DNA of 64,000 bases from Aggregatilinea lenta (GCF_003569045.1 NZ_BFCB01000003.1:806001-870000), one strand, 5' to 3'; shown: positions 9,123 to 17,908, numbered from the stretch's first letter. Notes: generated from the sequence alone by a model not told the origin. A program made the numbers and translations.

Positions 9123-9875
9123 CTACAGCCCAATCGAGATGCCGCCGTCGACGGTCAGCAGCGTACCGGTGACGAAGCGCGCTTCCGGCGCGCTGAGATA
9201 CACCGCCGCCCAGCCCACGTCCTCCGGCTGCCCGAACCCGGCCATCGGCGTGCGGCTGAGGATGCGTTCCTTGCGCGCGGGATCTTGTTCCAGCGCGCCG
9301 TGCATCATCGGTGACTCGATCCAGCCCGGCGCGATGGCATTAACGCGAATACGCGCCGGAGCCAGCTCGACGGCCATCGTGCGCATCAGGCCCAGGATCG
9401 CGGTCTTGGCCGCGGCGTAGGCGACGACTTCCGGCAGGCCCATCAATGAGGCCATCGACGCGATGAACAGGATGTGCCCGCTCCCGTGGCGCTTCATCGA
9501 CGGGATCAGCGCGCGGGACAGGGCGAACGCGCCCAGCACGTGCGTGTCGAGTACGGTTTGTAGCTCGGCGGGCGTAGTGTCTTCCGCCGGTTTCTTCAGG
9601 TGGATCCCCGCGTTGTTGACCAGGATCGAGATCTCGCCGTGCTGCGCGACGATCTGCGCAGCGACCTGCTCCATTCCATCCAGATCGGTCACGTCGAGGA
9701 TAGCGTAGCTGGCGCGCGGTCCCAATTCCTCCACGGCGGTGCGCAGCGGGTCCTCGCGGCGGCCCGCGATAATCACGTGTGCGCCTGCCTCGACGAAGCA
9801 CCGGGCGATGCCCAGACCCAGGCCAGTCCCGCCGCCGGTAATCAACGCCGTGTCGTGCTCAAGAGTAAACGCCAT
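9123..9875 (-). CDS. Short-chain dehydrogenase/reductase, probable D-mannonate (fructuronate) oxidoreductase
   Basis: 250 residues from the ATG at 9873-9875. A GTG two codons earlier overlaps the AGGTGAG ribosome-binding site, so it is less likely. The Rossmann motif TGGGTGLGLG is near residue 14, NNAG near residue 85, and the catalytic Ser with YAAAK around 135-155. These are classical SDR features. The neighbouring uxuA suggests reduction of fructuronate to mannonate, as done by SDR-type UxuB/YjmF enzymes. That substrate is inferred from context. A gluconate or 3-oxoacyl substrate cannot be excluded. Confidence 0.8.
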   Translation of the reverse strand: MAFTLEHDTALITGGGTGLGLGIARCFVEAGAHVIIAGRREDPLRTAVEELGPRASYAILDVTDLDGMEQVAAQIVAQHGEISILVNNAGIHLKKPAEDTTPAELQTVLDTHVLGAFALSRALIPSMKRHGSGHILFIASMASLMGLPEVVAYAAAKTAILGLMRTMAVELAPARIRVNAIAPGWIESPMMHGALEQDPARKERILSRTPMAGFGQPEDVGWAAVYLSAPEARFVTGTLLTVDGGISIGL

Positions 9876-9991
9876 GATCACTCACCTGTGGGCTGCGATG
9901 CTGTGCCGGGACGGCCTGTAACTCTCGAAGCTAATCTTAACATCGATTGCCCATAATGCAACATGTTACCTTTTGGTTGTGGCGGGCACCC

Positions 9992-10027
9992 AAAAACAAT
10001 CCGCGACCTGAGCCAGATCGCGGATTG
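9992..10027 (-). terminator. Terminator of the ribose-type ABC operon
   Basis: A perfect 10-bp stem (9997-10006 with 10018-10027). On the minus strand it is followed by TTTTTGGG. It lies 36 bp past the last permease stop and separates the transporter operon from the SDR-uxuA pair. Confidence 0.85.
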
Positions 10028-10063
10028 GTGTGATGTGCGTTGTTCCAGCCGGGCGGCAAGTCG

Positions 10064-11068
10064 CTACACGCTCCGCAGGCTCCCACTGAAGCGGTGGCGC
10101 AGCGCCTCGATGCCCAGCGCGGTGATAATGATCATGCCCACGGCCACATACTGCCAGTAGGCCCCGACGTTGAACAGGTTCAGCGCGTTGTTGATCACGG
10201 TGAAGAACAACGCGCCGGTAAACGTACCGAACAGCGTGCCCGACCCGCCCTTGAGGCTGGTCCCGCCGACGACTGCCGCCGCGATCACGCGCAGCTCGTA
10301 ACCCTCGGCCATGATCGGCTGCGCCGAGGACAGGTAGCCCGTCAGCGCGATCCCGGCCAGCCCGGTGCACAGGCCGACCAGCGCGAAGGCGAAGATGCGC
10401 ACGCGGTCCACCGGGATGCCGCCCGCGAAACTCGCGTTTTCGTTGCTGCCTACCGCGCGGATGAAGCGCCCGTAAGTCGTGTACTTCACGATGCCGAACA
10501 GCACCACGTAGGTGACGATCATGATCAGGAACGGGATCGGCAGGCCGAGGAAGTCGCCCGTGCCCACCTTGCGGAACGCCTTGTCGGTGACCGGGACGAC
10601 CTGCCCATCGGTGATGATGAAGCCGATCGCCAGATAAATGTACATCATACCCAGCGTGGCGATGAAGGCGGGAATCTTGATTTTGGTGACCACCAGCCCA
10701 TTGGCGATGCCCAGCCCGATGCCGAGCAGGATCGTCACCAGGATCGCGGGCAGCACGCCTGCGTCCGGCAGAATCTGCGCCAGCACCACGCCGCATAGCC
10801 CCAGCAGGCCTGCCACGGACAGGTCGAATGCACCGTTGATGATCAGCAGCGTCATGCCCGCCGCGCCGATCCCGGCGAAGGACGTCTGCCGCAGCACGGA
10901 GAGGATGTTCGCTTCCTGCCGGAAGTTGTCATTGCTCAGGCTCAGCCCGATGACCACGACCAGCAGCAGGCACTGAATGGTGTATTGGGTCAGAATGCGC
11001 TGGACCCAGTACAGCGGGCTGCGCGGCTGGCGCTCATGCAGGCCAGACACATCGGTGACGGCGCTCAT
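10064..11068 (-). CDS. Sugar ABC transporter permease, RbsC/XylH type (second copy)
   Basis: 334 residues, with about nine or ten hydrophobic segments. It is a member of the branched-chain/ribose permease family and pairs with the permease just upstream to form a heterodimeric channel. The ATG (11066-11068) overlaps the preceding stop as ATGA, with GGAGGTG upstream, so an open frame continuing upstream of 11068 is not part of this protein. Typical motifs are GIGAAGMTLLIINGAFDLSVA near residue 65 and GGTSLKGGSGTLFGT near residue 260. It is the last gene of the operon. Confidence 0.9.
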   Translation of the reverse strand: MSAVTDVSGLHERQPRSPLYWVQRILTQYTIQCLLLVVVIGLSLSNDNFRQEANILSVLRQTSFAGIGAAGMTLLIINGAFDLSVAGLLGLCGVVLAQILPDAGVLPAILVTILLGIGLGIANGLVVTKIKIPAFIATLGMMYIYLAIGFIITDGQVVPVTDKAFRKVGTGDFLGLPIPFLIMIVTYVVLFGIVKYTTYGRFIRAVGSNENASFAGGIPVDRVRIFAFALVGLCTGLAGIALTGYLSSAQPIMAEGYELRVIAAAVVGGTSLKGGSGTLFGTFTGALFFTVINNALNLFNVGAYWQYVAVGMIIITALGIEALRHRFSGSLRSV

Positions 11069-12084
11069 CGCACACCTCCGGTCACGACGCGCTTGATGAT
11101 CGCGCGACGGGCGGTGTCGAGACTCAGCGCCAGGATGAGCAGCAGCCCCAGCGCCAGGTACTGGTAAAACGGCGGCACCTTTAGAATGTTGAGCGCACTG
11201 TTGATGGCCGCGATAAGCAAAGCGCCCAACAGCGTGCCGGGCAGGTTGCCGCTGCCGCCCGCCAGACTGGTGCCGCCCAGCACGGTCACGGCGATGGCCT
11301 GCAGCTCCAGTCCCTTGCCCAGTGTGCCGTCCACGAACAGCAGTTGCGCGCTGAGCATGATGCCGGACAGCGCCGCCGCCATGCCGACCAGCCCGAACAC
11401 GATCACACGGGTGAGGCCGATGCGCAGGCCGGTCGCGCGTGCCGCGTTCTCGTTGCCGCCGATGGCGCACACGTGCCGCCCGAAGGGGGTATGGCGCAGC
11501 AGCACGTAAAAGAATAATAAGGTCACCAGCGCGATGATGAACGGCATCGGCAGGCCCAGCACCTTGCTGGTGTTCAACGCGGCGAAGTCGTCGTAACCCA
11601 TGATCAGGATCGACTGCCCGTCGGTGTAGAGCAGCGCTGCGCCGCGCAGCACGCTCATCATCCCCAGCGTGGCGACGAAAGCGGGAACCTTCAGGCGGCT
11701 GATGATCACGCCGTTCACCACGCCCACCAATAGTCCGATCAACAGCGTCGCGCCGATGGTCAGCGGCATGCTGGTGCGGGTCAGCAGGTCGGCGGCGATA
11801 CACGCGGTCAGTGCCTGATTGGACCCCACCGACAGGTCGAGGTCACCCATCGCCACCGCGATAGTCATGCCCAGGCCGGTGACGGCGATGATCGAGCCGG
11901 TGATGACGATGTTGTTCAGGTTGTTCGTGTTCAGGTACACCGGCTTGATGGCCGCCATGACCCCGAACAGAACCAGCAGCATGACCAGCACGCCCAGGCT
12001 TTCAAAGATCTGGAAGAAACGCAGGATGAACGGCAGGGGCTTGTCCCCTGGTGCTGCTGCGGGGGTAGCGATTTGAGCTTCCAT
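11065..12084 (-). CDS. Sugar ABC transporter permease, RbsC/XylH type (first copy)
   Basis: 339 residues from the ATG at 12082-12084, 4 bp after the ATPase stop. An upstream in-frame extension would run into the ATPase gene and is rejected. Multiple membrane segments are seen, with MGDLDLSVGSNQA near residue 80 and GGTSLAGGSGNLPGT near residue 265, typical of ribose/xylose importers. It partners with the downstream permease (ATGA overlap) and the ATPase at 12089-13600. Confidence 0.9.
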   Translation of the reverse strand: MEAQIATPAAAPGDKPLPFILRFFQIFESLGVLVMLLVLFGVMAAIKPVYLNTNNLNNIVITGSIIAVTGLGMTIAVAMGDLDLSVGSNQALTACIAADLLTRTSMPLTIGATLLIGLLVGVVNGVIISRLKVPAFVATLGMMSVLRGAALLYTDGQSILIMGYDDFAALNTSKVLGLPMPFIIALVTLLFFYVLLRHTPFGRHVCAIGGNENAARATGLRIGLTRVIVFGLVGMAAALSGIMLSAQLLFVDGTLGKGLELQAIAVTVLGGTSLAGGSGNLPGTLLGALLIAAINSALNILKVPPFYQYLALGLLLILALSLDTARRAIIKRVVTGGVR

Positions 12085-12088
12085 CACT

Positions 12089-13600
12089 CTATCCCTCTTG
12101 CTTCGCATGGGCGACGGCGCACGCGAGAATGTTGTCTTCGGTAATTTGCGAGCCTTCGAGCACCGCCGCGACACGGCCCGCGCTCAGCACAATGCAGCGG
12201 TCGCTGACCTTGACCAGCTCCGGCACGTCCGACGAGCTGACGATCACGGCGCGGTGTTCCTGGGCCATCTGCCGAATCAGCTCGTGGATCTCGACCTTGG
12301 TGCCCACGTCCACGCCCCGGCTCGGCTCGTTCAGCAGCAGGATGCGCGCCTGGCTGACCAGCGCGCGGCCCAGCAGTACCTTCTGCTGGTTGCCGCCGCT
12401 CAGCGTGGAGATGAGCTGCGTGCGGCTGTGGGCCTTGATCGAGAGTTTGTCGCGGATCTCCTGGTATTTGCTGCGCTCGGCAGCCAGCGCCAGGAAGAAG
12501 CGCGCCAGGACGCTTTCGTCGTTGCGCGGGCGCTTGATGACGAGGTTGTCCAGCACGTCCAGATCGGGGAAGATGCCTTCCAGCTTGCGGTCCTCCGGCA
12601 GCATGAAGATGCCTTCGCGAAGGGCCTGCATCGCGCTGCGGACCTTCGTGGGGCGACCGTCAATCGCCACTTCGCCCGCGGCGGGCGTCTGGATCCCGAA
12701 CAGGGCGCGCATCAGCTCCGAGCGGCCCGACCCGATCAGGCCCGCCACGCCCAGAACCTCGCCGTAGTGCAGGTCGAACGACGCGCCGCGCAGCGCGGGC
12801 GGCACGGTCAGGTCGCGCACGGCCAGCGCCGGACGACCTTCGGGGTCCGCGCCTTTTTCGACACTGTAGTTAGCCAGCTCGCGACCCAGCATCATGGTGA
12901 TGACGTCGTTTTCGGCCAGCCCCTCAATGTCGCGCGTATCGACGCGGCGCCCGTCGCGCAGCACGGTGACCCGGTCCGCGATGCGGAAGATCTCCGAGAG
13001 CCGGTGCGAGACGTACAGCACCACGACGCCGCGCTGGCGCAGGCTGTCGATGATCGAGAACAGGCGCTCGACCTCGGCGCTGTTGAGCGCGGCGGTCGGC
13101 TCGTCCATGATCATCACGCGGAAATCGCGCGAGAGTGCTTTGGCAACTTCGACCAACTGCAGGTCGCCCACGCTCAAATATTCCACACGCAGCCGGGGCG
13201 ACAGGGACAACCCGAGTTCGGCCAGAAGCTCGGCGGAACGGGCATTCATCGTTTTCCAGTCCACCAGGCCGGTGATGAGGCGCGGCTCGCGCCCAAGGAA
13301 GATATTCTCAGCGATGCTCAACTGCGGGATGAGGTTGAACTCCTGGTTAATGACGCTGATGCCCGCCGACTGTGACTGTATCGGATTGTCGAACTGGACG
13401 GTCCGGCCATTCATGACCAGCGTGCCGGACGTGGGCTGGTATTGGCCCGCGATGATCTTGATCAGCGTACTTTTACCGGCTCCGTTTTCGCCGACGAGCG
13501 CGTGCACTTCGCCGGGAATCAGCTCCAAATCGACGTGGTCGAGAGCCAGCACCCCGGGAAATTGTTTGGTGATCTGTTTCACCTCAAGGATTGGTTCCAC
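12089..13600 (-). CDS. Sugar ABC transporter ATPase with two nucleotide-binding domains (RbsA/MglA/XylG type)
   Basis: 503 residues. The first ABC domain has Walker A GENGAGKST (about 38-46) and a Walker B ending IMDEPTAALN. The second has a degenerate Walker A GLIGSGRSEL, the usual pattern in this family, and signature LSGGNQQKV. It powers the two adjacent permeases. Translation starts at GTG (13598-13600) with AAGGGGA upstream. The gene is separated from the binding-protein gene by a very stable stem-loop (13672-13699). Confidence 0.93.
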   Translation of the reverse strand: MEPILEVKQITKQFPGVLALDHVDLELIPGEVHALVGENGAGKSTLIKIIAGQYQPTSGTLVMNGRTVQFDNPIQSQSAGISVINQEFNLIPQLSIAENIFLGREPRLITGLVDWKTMNARSAELLAELGLSLSPRLRVEYLSVGDLQLVEVAKALSRDFRVMIMDEPTAALNSAEVERLFSIIDSLRQRGVVVLYVSHRLSEIFRIADRVTVLRDGRRVDTRDIEGLAENDVITMMLGRELANYSVEKGADPEGRPALAVRDLTVPPALRGASFDLHYGEVLGVAGLIGSGRSELMRALFGIQTPAAGEVAIDGRPTKVRSAMQALREGIFMLPEDRKLEGIFPDLDVLDNLVIKRPRNDESVLARFFLALAAERSKYQEIRDKLSIKAHSRTQLISTLSGGNQQKVLLGRALVSQARILLLNEPSRGVDVGTKVEIHELIRQMAQEHRAVIVSSSDVPELVKVSDRCIVLSAGRVAAVLEGSQITEDNILACAVAHAKQEG

Positions 13601-13671
13601 GACGCCGTTCCCCTTACTACTGTCTGCCGTGTGGCGGTTGATCCATTCAGGTCAAAACGCAGGGTAGGTGA

Positions 13672-13699
13672 GCGTGGCCCGGAGTGCTCCGGGCCACGC
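13672..13699. other. Stable intercistronic stem-loop after the tandem binding-protein gene
   Basis: A perfect 13-bp G/C-rich stem (13672-13684 with 13687-13699) with a 2-base loop and no T-run on the minus strand. It sits 21 bp past the binding-protein stop. It is more likely an mRNA 3'-end stabiliser or partial terminator than a full terminator. Confidence 0.8.
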
Positions 13700-13719
13700 G
13701 TCGGTGTTGGGAACTGCGA

Positions 13720-15612
13720 TTAGGACATGAAGTCCGCGACGTTATCCGCCGTCACGACATCGACGGGGAAGAAGATCGAGCGGCTGTCCGCGTCCGAGTA
13801 CTCAATCGAACCGCCGTCGAGCAGGGTGATGGCGGCTTCCACGGCTGCACGGCCCTGGCCGTAGGGGTCCTGGCGGATGGTGGCGGCCATTTCACCGGCT
13901 TCGATCAGCTCGAGCGCGGGGGCGTCCCCGTTGAAGCCGACCAGCAGCACGTCGTCCACGCCGTTCAGCCCGGCAGCCTTGAGCGCCTGTGCGGCACCGA
14001 TGGCTTCGGGGTCGTTGGTGGCGTAGATCGCGGCCAGCTCAGGATTGGCCGAGAGCGTGTCCTGGGTGACCTGATAGCCGCCCTGGACCGTGTCGTTGCC
14101 GTTCAGCGAGGCGACGATCTCGAAGTCGTCGTGCAGGGCGATCTCGTCCGCGAAGCCCTTGGCGCGTTCTTCACCGACCGCCGAACCGGGGTGCAGCTCG
14201 ATGACCAGGACCTGCTTGGTGCCTTCGACGTCACTCAGTTGATCCACGACGTACTGCGCCGCGAGCTTGCCGCCCTCGTAGTTGTCGGACAGCACGAACG
14301 CGTCATAGTCGCCTTCCGCACCGACGTCGCCGATGATCACGGGGATCTTGGCTTCGTGGGCGGCGTCGATCGAGGCGGGCAGCGCCGAGGGCTGCACCGG
14401 GGAGACCACCAGCGCGCTGATGCCCTGGTTGATCAGGTCGAGGCTGCCGGAAACCTGAGTTTCCTGGCTGCTCTTCTGGTCGGACAGCACGAATTCGGCA
14501 CCGGCGTCCGCCGAGGCTTCTTCCACGCCACGTGCGTATTCCTGCCAGTAGGGCTGCTGCATGTCGTACACCGAGTAACCGACGATGAACGGGTCCTTCT
14601 TCTCGAAGGCCGACTCACCCGCCGGTTCTTCGGTCGCTTCGCCGCTCATGAATTCGGCGACGTTGTCCGCCGTCACGACATCGACGGGGAAGTAGATCGA
14701 GCGACTGTCCGCGTCCGAGTACTCAATCGAACCGCCGTCAAGCAGGGTGATGGCGGCTTCCACGGCGGCACGGCCCTGGCCGTAGGGGTCCTGGCGGATG
14801 GTGGCGGCCATTTCACCGGCTTCGATCAGCTCGAGTGCGGGGGCGTCCCCATTGAAGCCGACCAGCAGCACGTCGTCCACGCCGTTCAGCCCGGCAGCCT
14901 TGAGCGCCTGCGCGGCACCGATGGCTTCGGGGTCGTTGGTGGCGTAGATGGCGGCGAGTTCGGGGTTAGCCGAGAGCGTGTCCTGGGTGACCTGATAGCC
15001 GCCCTGGACCGTGTCGTTGCCGTTCAGCGAGGCGACGATCTCGAAGTCGTCGTGCAGCGCGATCTCGTCCGCGAAGCCCTTGGCGCGCTCTTCACCGACC
15101 GCCGAGCCGGGGTGCAGCTCGATGACCAGGACCTGCTTGGTGCCTTCGACGTCGCTCAGTTGATCCACGACGTACTGCGCCGCGAGCTTGCCGCCCTCGT
15201 AGTTGTCGGACAGCACGAACGCGTCATAGTCGCCTTCCGCACCGACGTCGCCGATGATCACGGGGATCTTGGCTTCGTGGGCGGCGTCGATCGAGGCGGG
15301 CAGCGCCGAGGGCTGCACCGGGGAGACCACCAGCGCACTGATGCCCTGGTTGATCAGGTCGAGGCTGCCGGAGACCTGGGTTTCCTGGCTGCTCTTCTGG
15401 TCGGACAGCACGAACTCGGCCCCGGCGTCCGTGGCGGCTTCTTCAACGCCACGCGCGTATTCCTGCCAGTAGGGCTGCTGCATGTCGTACACCGAGTAAC
15501 CGACGATGAACGGATCTTTCTTCTCAAAGGGGGTATCGCCCTGTGCGGCCACAGAGCCGACGCTCATCGCGACCAGAACCAGGCAGAACACGAACAAATT
15601 CAATTTACGCAT
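13720..15612 (-). CDS. Sugar-binding protein with two tandem, nearly identical periplasmic-binding domains
   Basis: 630 residues, about twice the normal length for an RbsB-type (Peripla_BP_4) protein. A signal peptide (1 to about 24, ending VAAQ) is followed by domain 1 (29-323), a linker GEATEEPAGESA (324-335) and domain 2 (336-630). The two 295-residue domains differ at only four positions by my reading (Ala-Thr versus Ser-Ala near the N-end, Tyr/Phe and Glu/Asp near the C-end). Silent differences are scattered along the DNA. The protein captures a sugar for the ATPase and two permeases downstream. The D-lyxose isomerase-like gene upstream suggests a pentose or hexose such as lyxose, xylulose or mannose. 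A binding protein fused to a second copy of itself is unusual for a type I sugar importer. Confidence 0.92.
   Translation of the reverse strand: MRKLNLFVFCLVLVAMSVGSVAAQGDTPFEKKDPFIVGYSVYDMQQPYWQEYARGVEEAATDAGAEFVLSDQKSSQETQVSGSLDLINQGISALVVSPVQPSALPASIDAAHEAKIPVIIGDVGAEGDYDAFVLSDNYEGGKLAAQYVVDQLSDVEGTKQVLVIELHPGSAVGEERAKGFADEIALHDDFEIVASLNGNDTVQGGYQVTQDTLSANPELAAIYATNDPEAIGAAQALKAAGLNGVDDVLLVGFNGDAPALELIEAGEMAATIRQDPYGQGRAAVEAAITLLDGGSIEYSDADSRSIYFPVDVVTADNVAEFMSGEATEEPAGESAFEKKDPFIVGYSVYDMQQPYWQEYARGVEEASADAGAEFVLSDQKSSQETQVSGSLDLINQGISALVVSPVQPSALPASIDAAHEAKIPVIIGDVGAEGDYDAFVLSDNYEGGKLAAQYVVDQLSDVEGTKQVLVIELHPGSAVGEERAKGFADEIALHDDFEIVASLNGNDTVQGGYQVTQDTLSANPELAAIYATNDPEAIGAAQALKAAGLNGVDDVLLVGFNGDAPALELIEAGEMAATIRQDPYGQGRAAVEAAITLLDGGSIEYSDADSRSIFFPVDVVTADNVADFMS
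13723..14607. repeat. Tandem in-frame gene duplication, copy 2 (C-terminal domain)
   Basis: 885 bp encoding residues 336-630 of the binding protein. It aligns without gaps to 14644-15528 at a constant offset of 921 bp (307 codons). Scattered silent differences show it is a real duplication and not a simple sequence-assembly repeat. Confidence 0.9.
14644..15528. repeat. Tandem in-frame gene duplication, copy 1 (N-terminal domain)
   Basis: 885 bp encoding residues 29-323. It is the partner of 13723-14607. The period of 921 bp includes the 36-bp linker. Confidence 0.9.
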
Positions 15613-15777
15613 GTTTTCAAACTCCTCAAGCTAGTGCGTTTTCAAAAGGCGAGTGACGCGAACGGTTGGCGTGATAATATATTCGCTAATAACAACTCCT
15701 TTCCGTCTTCCTGCCGCGCCCCCTCGGACTTACAGTGAGCCGGGCGGCCAGGGGTATCAGCGGTGCTTCGGCCTAAA

Positions 15778-16473
15778 TTACTTGCCGGATAGTTTGTCGA
15801 TGTTCGGATAATCGCCGAACAGAAGGTGGGTCGGAGGCTCGTCTTCGATGACGTCCGGTAGGCGTCCTGTGGCGGCGTAGAAGCGGTTGTCCACCCGGTC
15901 GTCGCCGACGGTCGAGACTTCGCCGAGCAGCGTCATACCGGTGCCTTCTTCGCCCCAGAACTTGTGATACTGCCCCGGAACCAGTGTGATGCTCTGGCCG
16001 GGCGTGAGCCGCACCACGCCGCCCGGTTCGACGGTGACCTGCTGGCCGTCCATCGTCACGGTGATCGGCTGGTCGGAGTAAGAACCGTCTTCGTTCATGC
16101 CGTACAGCTCGATCATGACGTTGCCGCCACCGCGATTGATGATGTCTTCCATCTTGCGGTAGTGGGTGTGCGAGGGCAGGATCTGGCCTTCTTCCTGGAT
16201 CAGGATGCGCTCGCAGTACGGCTTGATGTACCTGGAATCGTTGAAGTTGCCGTTGCGCAGGGTGAACAACAGCAGGCCGACGCTGTGGAAGTCGCCGCTG
16301 CCAAAGTCGGTGACGTCCCAGCCCAGCATGTTGTCTTTGATCTCGTCGAATTCCGGCCCCTTGGCCTGCCAGTCCTCCGGCGACCAGTAGGCGAACATAG
16401 GCAGCTTGAAGTGCATCTGTTCGACGAACTCAAGTCCCTGATCGATGATGTGGTTCAACTCAGAGCGTTTCAT
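15778..16473 (-). CDS. D-lyxose ketol-isomerase family cupin protein
   Basis: 231 residues from the ATG at 16471-16473. A GTG four codons upstream overlaps the GGAAGG ribosome-binding site and is less likely. The cupin metal site is visible as LPSHTHYRKMEDI followed by NRGGG (about residues 115-135), with a later GQYHKFWGEEGTG motif. D-lyxose isomerases interconvert D-lyxose and D-xylulose and often D-mannose and D-fructose. The gene lies between the LacI regulator and the binding protein of the ribose-type importer. It is therefore probably the first catabolic step for the imported sugar. Confidence 0.85.
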   Translation of the reverse strand: MKRSELNHIIDQGLEFVEQMHFKLPMFAYWSPEDWQAKGPEFDEIKDNMLGWDVTDFGSGDFHSVGLLLFTLRNGNFNDSRYIKPYCERILIQEEGQILPSHTHYRKMEDIINRGGGNVMIELYGMNEDGSYSDQPITVTMDGQQVTVEPGGVVRLTPGQSITLVPGQYHKFWGEEGTGMTLLGEVSTVGDDRVDNRFYAATGRLPDVIEDEPPTHLLFGDYPNIDKLSGK

Positions 16474-16682
16474 GCAACCTTCCACCTTCTAGATGTGACG
16501 AAATAGTCCAACACTCGCGCATGAGCGAGATGGTAAACGACTACTCTGCCTGGAAAGCCCCAATCGTTTCAGTCCTAGAAGGACAATGTCGCTGGTAGAT
16601 CGCGTTACGCTGTGCGGTCGAGGTGCAGTGCTCAGTAAACGCACTATCAGCTAACAATTTTGCGAACGGTTCTTTTCAATCT
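16474..16682. other. Gap between lacI regulator 1 and the lyxose isomerase-like gene
   Basis: No gene. A GCGAACGGTT motif at 16662-16671 also occurs at 15658-15667, just before the binding-protein gene. Both share GAACG with the operator at 17766-17807. An internal promoter is possible but none is clear. Confidence 0.3.
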
Positions 16683-17711
16683 TTATGCGGACGCTGCCGG
16701 TCTGCCGGTCGAGTTGCGCACCACGAGCTTCGGCTCGCACACGACCTGCGACTGTTCAGGCTCCTGGCCCGCCAGAATGTCCAACAAAATCTTGATGCCG
16801 GTCGTCGCTACGTCCACCAGACTTTGACGCACGGTGGTCAGCGGAATGATCTGGTAACTGGACAGTTCGATGTCGTCGATGCCGACCACCGAGATGTCGT
16901 CCGGAATGCGCAGGCCCGCTTCGATGATGGCGCGCATCGCACCGATCGCCATGCGGTCGTTGCCCGCGAATACGGCGGTGGGGCGGGGCTGCGCCTGGAG
17001 CAGTGCGCGCATCGCCTGATAGCCCGATTCGGCGCTCCAACTGTCGTCGCCGCACACGGAGATCGCGGAGGGCAGGCCGTGCTGCCGGATGATCTCCTGA
17101 AAGCCATCCAGACGCTCGCGCGAGAGCAGCAGGTCCATCGGGCCGCTGATGTGCGCGAAGTTCACGTGCCCCAGCTCGATCAGGTGCTCGGCCACCATGC
17201 GGCCCGTCTTGAGGTTGTTCAACACGACCGAGGGGCCGTCGTAGTTGTTCGGGATACGGTCGATGGCGACGACCGGGATGTTGGCCTCTTGCAGCGTTTC
17301 CAGGCCATGCATCTCGTCTTTGGTCGAGACGAACAGCAGCCCGTCGATCCAGCGCTGGGTCGCCATGCGGATGTAGTTCTTTTCGCGCTCAAGGTCGCTG
17401 TGGGTATTGTAGAGTAGCAGGCTGTAGCCGGAGGCATGCGCGTGATCTTCGACCGTGTTCGCCATCGAGGCGAAGAAGGGATTCGTGATGTCGGAGACGA
17501 CCAGCGCGATGGTTTGCGTCGCTCCGGTGCGCAGGCTGCGCGCGACGGCGTAAGGGCGGTAGCCGACTTCTTCAATCGCGGCCAGAACGCGCTCGCGCGT
17601 TTCTTCCGAGATCGTTTCTTTGTTGTTGACCGCCACCGATACGGTCTGGACCGAAACTCCGGCCAACCGGGCGACGTCTTTCATCGTGGGACGCTGATGT
17701 CTCCGTGGCAT
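16683..17711 (-). CDS. LacI-family transcriptional repressor 1
   Basis: 342 residues. The N-terminal helix-turn-helix (about 9-30, MKDVARLAGVSVQTVSVAVN) is followed by the hinge helix ending in VARSLRTG and a periplasmic-binding-like sensor domain (about 65-335). It is the first gene of the lyxose isomerase/ribose-type importer operon and probably senses that sugar. A promoter with a 17-bp spacer and a multi-half-site operator lie directly upstream, so it is probably autoregulated. Confidence 0.93.
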   Translation of the reverse strand: MPRRHQRPTMKDVARLAGVSVQTVSVAVNNKETISEETRERVLAAIEEVGYRPYAVARSLRTGATQTIALVVSDITNPFFASMANTVEDHAHASGYSLLLYNTHSDLEREKNYIRMATQRWIDGLLFVSTKDEMHGLETLQEANIPVVAIDRIPNNYDGPSVVLNNLKTGRMVAEHLIELGHVNFAHISGPMDLLLSRERLDGFQEIIRQHGLPSAISVCGDDSWSAESGYQAMRALLQAQPRPTAVFAGNDRMAIGAMRAIIEAGLRIPDDISVVGIDDIELSSYQIIPLTTVRQSLVDVATTGIKILLDILAGQEPEQSQVVCEPKLVVRNSTGRPAASA

Positions 17712-17765
17712 GAGGCTTCCTGTAAGTGTAGTTCCACGGTTCAGTTATCTTAACTATTTCTCACG

Positions 17766-17807
17766 GATCTGATCGTTCACCTGAACGATCACGTGAACGA
17801 TCAGATC
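17766..17807. promoter_or_regulatory. Operator of LacI regulator 1 (three TGAACGATC half-sites)
   Basis: Perfect 15-bp inverted arms at 17766-17780 and 17793-17807. A third half-site lies inside. TGAACGATC occurs inverted at 17771-17779 and direct at 17782-17790 and 17794-17802. The first two form a perfect 9+2+9 palindrome. The site overlaps the -10 and expected start of the lacI promoter. Confidence 0.8.
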
Positions 17808-17833
17808 GTACAACAGCTTGATTTTGAAGTCAA
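17805..17833 (-). promoter_or_regulatory. Promoter of lacI regulator 1
   Basis: On the minus strand, TTGACT (complement of 17828-17833), a 17-bp spacer, then TACGAT (complement of 17805-17810). The operator begins at the -10. Confidence 0.7.
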
Positions 17834-17884
17834 GTGACTGGTTTTGGCAGGCTGTCAAAATGGGGTTTGAAGGGGGCAAAAACA

Positions 17885-17908
17885 CCCTTTCCGCACAGGT
17901 GGAAAGGG
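17885..17908 (-). terminator. Possible terminator hairpin in the 17.7-18.2 kb gap
   Basis: Stem CCCTTTCC / GGAAAGGG (17885-17892 with 17901-17908). On the minus strand it is followed by TGTTTTTG. It is a possible second terminator behind the FAD oxidoreductase operon. The rest of the 480-bp gap holds the lacI promoter-operator and a family B repeat, and I see no gene. Confidence 0.55.

Noticed and set aside
13723-15528. Repeat region considered as a CRISPR or satellite array
   Set aside because: There are only two long copies, both coding and in frame, without short spaced repeats.
13684-15738. 684-codon plus-strand open frame across the tandem binding protein
   Set aside because: It repeats only because the sense gene is duplicated. 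Composition is Arg/His/Gly-rich and there is no ribosome-binding site. The minus-strand frame has a signal peptide and known domains.
15658-16672. GCGAACGGTT at 15658 and 16662 as extra LacI 1 operators
   Set aside because: They share only the GAACG core with the operator at 17766-17807 and are not full palindromes. The evidence is too weak to call.
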